The notes below the pieces were generated by a model that searched no databases, was not told the DNA's origin, and saw nothing but the letters and a program-made list of their open reading frames with translations. This document shows positions 8,421 through 13,010 of a DNA stretch of 13,010 nucleotides, one piece after another. Both the position numbers and the translations under genes were made by a program. Source of the DNA: Anaerolineae bacterium (lineage in GTDB: Bacteria; Chloroflexota; Anaerolineae; JAFGEY01); assembly GCA_016929205.1 (NCBI GenBank), contig JAFGJF010000691.1, positions 1 to 13,010 of the forward strand. Reading direction: 5' to 3'. Every line of letters begins with the position of its first letter. Position 1 is the first letter of the stretch.

Positions 8421-8449
8421 ATTTTATCACGTTTGTGCTGTCTCGGCAA
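8421..8449 (-). promoter_or_regulatory. Probable sigma-70-type promoter of the MalT-like regulator
   Basis: Read on the - strand: -35 TTGCCG (8444-8449), a 17-base spacer, and -10 TAAAAT (8421-8426, five of six consensus bases). Transcription would begin near 8414, leaving a leader of about 40 bases before ATG 8372. It lies within the decayed LuxR-like fragment. Confidence 0.55.
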
Positions 8450-8534
8450 CAGACTTGGAGTGGGTTGTTGTCATAATAAACAGCTCATCCGCGATCTCGG
8501 TGCTGGACAGCCCGGCAGCCAGCAGATGACTGGG
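8427..8534 (-). pseudogene. Remnant of a second LuxR-type helix-turn-helix
   Basis: On the - strand, 8525 down to 8475 encodes LLAAGLSSTEIADELFI, which fits the LuxR helix-turn-helix. It is identical to the intact neighbour ([17 protein letters not shown]) at 10 of 17 positions. The frame opens just after a TGA (8535-8537) and closes at TGA 8427-8429. The expected SxGTVKxH recognition helix is replaced by unrelated residues, and no start or upstream domain is present. It therefore looks like the debris of a tandem regulator gene deleted from this spot. The match is short, so chance cannot be fully excluded. Confidence 0.55.
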
Positions 8535-8558
8535 TCAATAGTGATTCTCATAGCCAAG

Positions 8559-8587
8559 TTGAATGTTATTGAAAAATGAGGTATGAT
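8559..8587 (+). promoter_or_regulatory. Probable promoter of the FG-GAP lipoprotein
   Basis: -35 TTGAAT (8559-8564), a 17-base spacer, and -10 TATGAT (8582-8587), 48 bases before ATG 8635. The stretch AAATGAGGTATGAT (8574-8587) recurs almost unchanged at 10021-10034. The MalT-like regulator is divergent, so an activator site may lie upstream, but I cannot identify one. Confidence 0.6.
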
Positions 8588-8634
8588 CACGACTCACCGT
8601 TGTGTACCTGGCGTGGGAGAAGAAGGAAAAAGCG

Positions 8635-9927
8635 ATGGAAAGAAATAAAAGAGTGCTTGGCCGCCATGTTACCCTGGCCGCTGTGGTGATCGTCGTTTCC
8701 CTGTTGGCTGGTTGCGGATCGGTCGCGCCACCGGCTACGTCTATCCCGCCGGCTAACACAGGGTCGCCTGCGCTCGTGTCGCCTACAGCCACGGCAGTGC
8801 CGGGACCGGCATGGCAGCCTGTATCTCCCGCCGTACCTGCCGCCGCGTTCTCCCTGGAACCAAGCCCGCAGCAGTTCGACGCCCGTGGCACCTTCCAGGC
8901 GGGCCTCGGCGATCTGGATCGGGATGGGGATTTGGATGCGGTATTTGCCAACCCGCAGCGACACAACTCTGAGGTCTGGCTGAACGATGGCCGCGGAACG
9001 TTCGTCGATACCGGTCAGCAGTTGACTCAGTATGGCCATGGTGTGGGCGTCGCCGATTTCGATGGAGATGGCGATCTGGACGCCTTCATTGCCTGCCACC
9101 AGTTCGTTACACCCAGCAAAATCTACCTCAACGACAGCACGGGGCTTTTCCAGGATACCGGCCAGGACTTGGGCGACAAAAGCATCAGCGCTGCCGAAGT
9201 CAACCTGCTCGATCTGAACGGAGACGGGCACAGCGACGACGTGCACGTCGTGTATTTCGACCCCAAGGGCTTGCCGGATCGAGTTTACCTGAACGATGGG
9301 GATGCAAACTTGAGAGACAGCGGTTTGTCCCTGAACGAAGAGATCATCGCCTGGGGGGATCTGGATGGGGACGGCGACGTCGACTATTTCGGCAAACGTT
9401 GGGGGCAAGGATACGTGGTACAGTTTAACGATGGAAGCGGCCGGTTCACCGAGGGTTGGCAAATGGAGGATGTCCATTCTACCGTGGGCGGCGTGGCTCT
9501 AGCCGACCTGGATGGCGACGGCGATCTGGATGCGCTGGTAGCCAATGGCATTCGTACGGAGGCCACTCATCCCACCATTTTGCTTTGGAATGATGGCACC
9601 GGGCAATTCACCGACAGCGGAGGACGCCTGAACGAGACCATGGGGGCTGAGTTGGCGGCAGGTGATCTCGACGGGGATGGTGACCTGGATGTGTTCGTGG
9701 CCAACATGGATCTACCCGACGAAGTCTGGCTCAATGATGGAGACGGGCAGTTCGTCGACAGCGGTTTGCGCCTGGGCGAGATACCACCGGCGGGATATTC
9801 AACCAAACCGTCTCTGGGTGACCTGGATGGCGACGGCGACCTCGATGTGTTCGTTGGCAGTTTGATGGGTAGGCCAACGATCTGGTTCAACACCACATCC
9901 ACGGAAAAGAGCGCCGAACCCGAATAA
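8635..9927 (+). CDS. Secreted lipoprotein with seven FG-GAP/VCBS-type repeats
   Basis: 430 residues from ATG 8635, chosen over the in-frame GTG at 8602 because AGAAGGA (8621-8627) is well placed and the basic n-region then starts the signal peptide (MERNKRVLGRH). A lipobox LAGC puts the lipidated Cys at residue 27, so the protein is anchored outside the cytoplasmic membrane. A Pro/Thr/Ala-rich linker (about 30-75) follows, then seven copies of about 40 residues, each opening with a DxDGDGDLD-type calcium loop and carrying a (V/I)xLNDGxGxF strand, like FG-GAP/VCBS beta-propeller blades. Copy 3 (LNGDGHSDD) and copy 4 (GDVDYF) are the most divergent; the last copy is short. Such propellers bind calcium and mediate surface or glycan contacts; the ligand here is unknown. 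The gene is divergent from the MalT-like regulator. Confidence 0.9.
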   Translation: MERNKRVLGRHVTLAAVVIVVSLLAGCGSVAPPATSIPPANTGSPALVSPTATAVPGPAWQPVSPAVPAAAFSLEPSPQQFDARGTFQAGLGDLDRDGDLDAVFANPQRHNSEVWLNDGRGTFVDTGQQLTQYGHGVGVADFDGDGDLDAFIACHQFVTPSKIYLNDSTGLFQDTGQDLGDKSISAAEVNLLDLNGDGHSDDVHVVYFDPKGLPDRVYLNDGDANLRDSGLSLNEEIIAWGDLDGDGDVDYFGKRWGQGYVVQFNDGSGRFTEGWQMEDVHSTVGGVALADLDGDGDLDALVANGIRTEATHPTILLWNDGTGQFTDSGGRLNETMGAELAAGDLDGDGDLDVFVANMDLPDEVWLNDGDGQFVDSGLRLGEIPPAGYSTKPSLGDLDGDGDLDVFVGSLMGRPTIWFNTTSTEKSAEPE

Positions 9928-9945
9928 GATGGCCTGTATTTGGGT
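9918..9945 (+). terminator. Weak hairpin over the stop of the FG-GAP gene
   Basis: ACCCGAATA (9918-9926) pairs with TATTTGGGT (9937-9945) with one G-U pair and a ten-base loop. It overlaps the TAA at 9925-9927 and is followed by CAAAAACC rather than a T-run, so it is a doubtful terminator. The following bases 9946-10006 show nothing else I can support; with the units listed next they make up the 336-base gap 9928-10263. Confidence 0.3.
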
Positions 9946-10006
9946 CAAAAACCACCCGACGATGCGTCCCCTTTTTGTTCTGCGGAAAACCCGAAAACTT
10001 GCAGGT

Positions 10007-10034
10007 TTGCCCAGTGTTGTAAATGAGGTATAAT
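10007..10034 (+). promoter_or_regulatory. Promoter with consensus -10
   Basis: -35 TTGCCC (10007-10012), a 16-base spacer, and a perfect -10 TATAAT (10029-10034). Transcription should begin near 10041. The bases AAATGAGG immediately before the -10 are shared with the lipoprotein promoter. Confidence 0.7.
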
Positions 10035-10040
10035 TTACCT

Positions 10041-10148
10041 AGATCCACTCGTTTCTTTTTGCCGACCATCGGAGGCCAACTCGTGTGTGAGTGATAACCA
10101 CCGACCACCTGAACATAGAGAGATGCCATAGGTGGTCGTTTTTGTTTT
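10041..10148 (+). ncRNA. Candidate short transcript: small RNA or attenuated leader
   Basis: A good promoter (10007-10034) and a canonical intrinsic terminator (10102-10148) bracket about 105 bases with no gene-length reading frame. Within it, CCGA (10062-10065) can pair with TCGG (10069-10072), and ACTC (10079-10082) with GAGT (10089-10092). CGACCATC (10063-10070) could also pair with the 3' arm of the terminator, GGTGGTCG (10131-10138), through one G-U pair, so alternative folds exist. A perfect GGAGG (10071-10075) lies seven bases before GTG TGT GAG TGA (10083-10094), a possible three-codon leader peptide. The downstream genes for the 97-aa and 448-aa secreted proteins start 116 bases after the terminator without a clear promoter of their own, so an attenuator controlling them is as likely as a free small RNA. 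I recognise no known RNA family. Confidence 0.5.
10102..10148 (+). terminator. Canonical intrinsic terminator
   Basis: CGACCACCT (10102-10110) pairs perfectly with AGGTGGTCG (10130-10138) across a 19-base loop and is followed directly by TTTTTGTTTT (10139-10148). It is the clearest rho-independent terminator in the window and lies about 60 bases after the likely transcription start rather than after a gene. Confidence 0.85.
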
Positions 10149-10263
10149 GTTGCTCCTGCTAACAACAAGTGTTTGATGATCAGGCACAGTGGAATCCTGG
10201 CTTCGATTCGATGCCTGGCGCCATCCCGTAGACTGATGTCTAGTGATTGATGAGAGGAGGCTT

Positions 10264-10557
10264 ATGAGAAGACAATCTAAACTCAAGAGATGGGTGATAG
10301 GTGCGCTGGTCGCCGGCCTGTTCTTGGCTGGTGTAGCCCTGGCCGCCCCGAATGGAGCCAGCATAGACTGGTGGGTCATCGGCAGCGGCAGCGGTAGTGA
10401 GACGGCTGGCAACACATCCCTGGACAGCACCATCGGGCAGTGGGCTGCTGGCAGTGACACGGCCGGCAGCACGCAGTTGGTGTCCGGCTTTTGGGGTTGG
10501 AGCGTGGTGAGTGGCGAGTACAAGATCATGTTACCGCTTGTGCTCCGTAATGGGTAG
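10264..10557 (+). CDS. Short secreted protein with Chloroflexi-style LPLVLRN tail
   Basis: 97 residues from ATG 10264, behind GAGGAGG (10254-10260); the in-frame GTG at 10243 precedes that site and is rejected. A signal peptide is clear: MRRQSKLKRW, hydrophobic VIGALVAGLFLAGVALA, cleavage after A27 or A28. The mature part reads IDWWVIGSGSGSETAG, then SLDSTIGQWAAGS, then GFWGW. I recall this pattern (IDWWVIGGGGG...SLDGTIGQ...GFW) from short secreted proteins of Chloroflexi. The C-terminus KIMLPLVLRNG resembles the tail shared by many exported proteins of that phylum. Its role, perhaps in export or surface attachment, is not established to my knowledge. It lies 59 bases before the 448-aa secreted protein on the same strand, and downstream of the candidate leader RNA. 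No enzymatic domain is visible. Confidence 0.8.
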   Translation: MRRQSKLKRWVIGALVAGLFLAGVALAAPNGASIDWWVIGSGSGSETAGNTSLDSTIGQWAAGSDTAGSTQLVSGFWGWSVVSGEYKIMLPLVLRNG

Positions 10558-10616
10558 AGGACAATCCGTTCCAATCGATGTCGTTGGGATCCAACTCAAG
10601 AAAGGAGACTTGACTC

Positions 10617-11963
10617 ATGAACCGCAAATGGTTTGTCATCACTTTGATCGCCATGCTCGCGCTGCTTCTCAGCGTGGGTGGAGCCACCGGTCAGGAGCCG
10701 GGGTCTGTACAAAAGACGCCACCACAAGGAAATGTCTCTATCGCCAGCATTGTGGGCAGCAGGATCAGTTACCAGGGGGTGCTCAAAGAGAATGGCAGCC
10801 CGGTATCTGGCAGCCGGAATATGACCTTCCGCTTGTACTCCAATAGCACCTGCACGACCCAGGTGGACAGCATCGTCAAGAGCGGTGTGCCAGTGACAAA
10901 TGGGCTGTTCAGCGTAGAACTCGATGTCGTGCATGGCTTTTTCGATGGGCGGGGACTGTGGCTCAAAGTATTGGTGGGCGGCACCTCGATCGTCTCCTGC
11001 CAGGAGATCTTGCCCGTGCCCTACGCTCTCAGTCTGCGACCAGGGGCCGTCATCGAAGGCGATTATGGCGTGGCGCGCATCGCCTCACACTATTCTGACC
11101 TGGCCGAGATATACGACAGCGGCCTGTACGGCAGCGCCAATGGCAACTATGCCAGCGGCGTGCGGGGAGAGAGCGATTCCTTTGGTGTATTTGGCAAGAG
11201 CAGCGCCGGTTACGGTGTCTATGGCCTGAGCGAAGCCAGTACTAGCGCCATTGGTGTGTATGGCGTGGCCGGCAACAGCACCGGTAATAACAATGGTGTA
11301 AAAGGGGTATCTTATTCCACGAATGCTGGTGTCGCAGTTGCCGGGATCAATGAAGGTGACCGTCATGCTGGTTGGTTTGAGACGGGCGATTATGTTAGCA
11401 TGGGGGTGTTCAACAACTCGAGCGGCTCTGCCGCTCTGCAGGTCTCCAACAGCGGCACCGGTATGGCAGCGCAGTTTTGGGGGGATGTCGCCATTTATGG
11501 CAACTTGAGCAAGAGCAGCGGTGGGTTCAAGATTGACCACCCTTTGGATCCAGAGAATCAGTATCTCAACCACTCGTTTGTCGAATCGCCCGATATGATG
11601 AACGTCTACAACGGCAACGTGGTGCTGGACGCCAACGGGGAGGTGTGGGTGGAGCTACCCGACTATTTTGAAGCCCTGAACCGGGACTTTCGTTACCAAC
11701 TTACGTCCATCGGCGCACCCGCTCCGAACCTGTATATCGCCGAAGAAATTTCTGGCAATCGTTTCAAGGTCGCGGGTGGGCCGGCGGGGATCCAGATTTC
11801 CTGGCAAGTGACCGGAATCCGTCAGGATCCCTGGGCCAATGCCCATCGCATCCCGGTAGAGGAAGAAAAGCCTCAGATCGAGCAGGGCCTTTACCTGCGT
11901 CCCGAGCTGTACGGCCGGCCAGAGTCGGCAGCGGCGAACGTGCCTGCAACTCTGGACAAATAA
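10617..11963 (+). CDS. Secreted tail-fibre-like surface protein
   Basis: 448 residues; ATG 10617 follows AAAGGAGA (10601-10608). A signal peptide (MNRKW, hydrophobic core to about residue 22, cleavage near residue 25) directs export. Three parts follow. At about 49-147 is a beta-rich domain beginning ISYQGVLKENGSPVSG and ending EILPVPYALS, common in secreted fibre-like proteins. At about 170-275 are Gly-rich GVxGxS/GVYGV repeats, as in trimeric fibres. At about 302-415 is a conserved C-terminal domain with GGFKIDHPLDPENQYLNHSF, VESPDMMNVYNGNV, LPDYFEALNRDFRYQLT and SWQVTGIRQDPWANAHRIPV. I recognise that last block from many uncharacterised bacterial surface proteins; its function is unknown. 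It lacks the S74 autocatalytic domain of phage tail spikes. It probably forms a unit with the preceding 97-aa protein; the next gene begins 17 bases later. Confidence 0.82.
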   Translation: MNRKWFVITLIAMLALLLSVGGATGQEPGSVQKTPPQGNVSIASIVGSRISYQGVLKENGSPVSGSRNMTFRLYSNSTCTTQVDSIVKSGVPVTNGLFSVELDVVHGFFDGRGLWLKVLVGGTSIVSCQEILPVPYALSLRPGAVIEGDYGVARIASHYSDLAEIYDSGLYGSANGNYASGVRGESDSFGVFGKSSAGYGVYGLSEASTSAIGVYGVAGNSTGNNNGVKGVSYSTNAGVAVAGINEGDRHAGWFETGDYVSMGVFNNSSGSAALQVSNSGTGMAAQFWGDVAIYGNLSKSSGGFKIDHPLDPENQYLNHSFVESPDMMNVYNGNVVLDANGEVWVELPDYFEALNRDFRYQLTSIGAPAPNLYIAEEISGNRFKVAGGPAGIQISWQVTGIRQDPWANAHRIPVEEEKPQIEQGLYLRPELYGRPESAAANVPATLDK

Positions 11964-11980
11964 CACAAGTCGGCGTAATA

Positions 11981-12757
11981 ATGAAACCAGCTATTGTCAT
12001 GCCGTTTCACGATCCCGATGGACTTATGCTTGCCCACCTGGACACGATCACATCCCGGTTGAAGCGGATCTTTGGACGCGCTTTTGTCAGCATCACCGAT
12101 CTCACCCGGCAACAGCAACCCGAACTTGTCGACCGTCTGGGCCAAGACGACTTTTTTCACCTTGTCTATCCCCTGGCACATACGCAGGTAGGAGAACAGT
12201 TCTTGGCGCTTTACAAAACGGCTGCAGCGACTTGTTCGCCCGATCAACTGCTGCACCTGTGTTTTATCGATCGCATTGCATTTGCTTTGCAGAGCGATTA
12301 TCGCGCGCGATTTATCCAAGATCTACAAGCCGTGACTACCGATGAGACCCCGCTCCTGTTTCAGCGTTCGGAAACGGCCTGGCTGACCCACCCCCAGAAT
12401 TATCGCGAGATCGAGCACATGGTCACGCGCGTGGGAGAACTGCTGTTTGGCCGATCGCTGGATTTTGCCTGGTGTCACCTCGTGCTCAAGACACGCCACC
12501 TGCGCGAGGCAGTGCCGCACATCACGCGCAAAGATTTGAGCGTACTGGCCGAGGTGCTGGTCGTCCATCGAGACGCAGTGAGAACACGGGATGTGGATTG
12601 GCTGGCCTGGGAAGATCCATTCATCTGTGGTCAAAACGCGGATCGGTTGAGGGCAGAGCGAGAAAACGACGTCCAAGAAACGCTCAAGCGATTATCGTAC
12701 GTGCTGCCCAAGTTGCAGGTATTGGCCGAGGCCGCTGGAAGGCCGTCAGAAAGGTAA
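11981..12757 (+). CDS. Uncharacterised protein, possibly glycosyltransferase-like
   Basis: 258 residues. It starts 17 bases after the fibre-like gene with no obvious ribosome binding site (CACAAGTCGG is the best nearby), so translation is probably coupled to the upstream gene. There is no signal peptide. The start AIVMPFHDPDGLMLAHLD resembles the first strand and loop of GT-A nucleotide-sugar-binding proteins, and LHLCFIDRIAFAL (about 87-99) could be the strand carrying a D-x-D-like acidic site. Neither is diagnostic. Other notable blocks are SETAWLTHPQNYREIEHM and LDFAWCHLVLKTRHLREAVPHI. The C-terminal half looks helical (LSVLAEVLVVHRDAVRTRDVDWLAWEDPF, then a basic helix). Cytoplasmic position and coupling to an exported surface protein would fit glycosylation or modification of that protein, but this is speculation. 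Confidence 0.65.
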   Translation: MKPAIVMPFHDPDGLMLAHLDTITSRLKRIFGRAFVSITDLTRQQQPELVDRLGQDDFFHLVYPLAHTQVGEQFLALYKTAAATCSPDQLLHLCFIDRIAFALQSDYRARFIQDLQAVTTDETPLLFQRSETAWLTHPQNYREIEHMVTRVGELLFGRSLDFAWCHLVLKTRHLREAVPHITRKDLSVLAEVLVVHRDAVRTRDVDWLAWEDPFICGQNADRLRAERENDVQETLKRLSYVLPKLQVLAEAAGRPSER

Positions 12758-12782
12758 ATCTATTGGATGGCTAATCTGACCA

Positions 12783-13010
12783 TCACGATGACAATGATGC
12801 CCTGCCCAACCTTGCCAGGGCATGCATGTCCTCTAGCGTGTGTGGGTACAGGCCGCGGTAAATCTCATAGTATGGCTGGTACAATTCGCGGCGGACCGGG
12901 TCGGGCGTAAAACGGCGCACGATGCGCACCCAGTTTGATTCCAGCTCGGCGAGGGAGACCCGATCCGTCGCCAGTCCGGCGAGAAAGGCATCGCCATACG
13001 CCGCGCCGAC
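12783..13010 (-). CDS. FGGY-family carbohydrate kinase, C-terminal end
   Basis: The frame is open to the right edge, so only the last 75 residues are seen, ending at TGA 12783-12785. The fragment opens VGAAYGDAFLAGLATDRV, which matches the late 'GAAxGAAxxAG' segment of FGGY kinases such as xylulokinase. It continues with a Trp-containing helix, RRFTPDPVRRELYQPYY and EIYRGLYPHTLEDMHALARL, as in the closing Y..Y..LY helix of the family. FGGY enzymes phosphorylate pentoses, glycerol or related polyols in the cytoplasm; the substrate cannot be told from the tail. It converges on the 258-aa gene with 25 bases between stop codons. An 8-bp stem within its 3' end (12797-12804 with 12816-12823) could act as a stop for transcription coming from the left. 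Confidence 0.75.
   Translation of the reverse strand, partial: VGAAYGDAFLAGLATDRVSLAELESNWVRIVRRFTPDPVRRELYQPYYEIYRGLYPHTLEDMHALARLGRASLSS

Noticed and set aside
8587..9477. A 296-codon - strand frame opposite the FG-GAP gene
   Set aside because: Its repetitive Ile/Val/Pro sequence is the antisense of the DGDGD repeats, and it covers the lipoprotein promoter.
12797..12823. Inverted repeat ATGCCCTG / CAGGGCAT as a terminator
   Set aside because: It lies inside the FGGY kinase frame and has no T-run on either strand, so it is mentioned only as a possible aid to termination.

Overview
The window looks like a chromosomal segment of a Chloroflexota bacterium (Anaerolineae/Caldilineae-like). This is an inference from protein style, not from a marker gene. 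The clues are a large MalT-like LuxR regulator with a STAND ATPase, a short secreted protein ending in an LPLVLRN-type tail, a paired tail-fibre-like secreted protein, and a small conserved hypothetical protein of a type I recall from Chloroflexi. Coding density is high and base composition is moderately GC-rich. No tRNA, rRNA, CRISPR array, transposase or intact mobile element was seen.

Left part (1-4661, + strand): a sugar-catabolism-like run. It holds the 3' end of a uroporphyrinogen-decarboxylase-family gene, a Gfo/Idh/MocA oxidoreductase, a broken GH99-like/WbsX-type gene (one frameshift plus loss of its 3' part), an HD-domain phosphohydrolase whose start overlaps the stop of the broken gene (TAATG), and a 640-residue protein of unknown function that looks like an alpha-toroid plus beta-sandwich carbohydrate-active enzyme. 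A strong hairpin at 4681-4716 closes the run and faces convergent genes.

Middle part (4740-8534, - strand): two small genes (89 and 83 aa), each with a good ribosome binding site and with hairpins in the spacers, followed upstream by a 917-aa MalT-like transcriptional regulator. Its likely promoter (8421-8449) lies inside a decayed fragment of another LuxR-type helix-turn-helix, so a tandem regulator probably once stood here.

Right part (8559-12757, + strand): a secretion/surface block. A lipoprotein with seven FG-GAP/VCBS-type calcium-binding repeats is divergent from the regulator. Next comes a 336-base gap holding a well-formed promoter, a candidate transcript of about 105 nt and a canonical intrinsic terminator, which I read as either a small RNA or an attenuated leader. 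After it come a 97-aa secreted protein, a 448-aa secreted tail-fibre-like protein and a 258-aa protein of unknown function. The lipoprotein and leader promoters share 13 of 14 bases across the -10 region.

Right edge (12783-13010, - strand): the C-terminal end of an FGGY-family carbohydrate kinase, convergent with the 258-aa gene. The best candidates for something undescribed are the promoter-leader-terminator unit at 10007-10148, the 640-aa enzyme-like protein and the secreted pair downstream of the leader.
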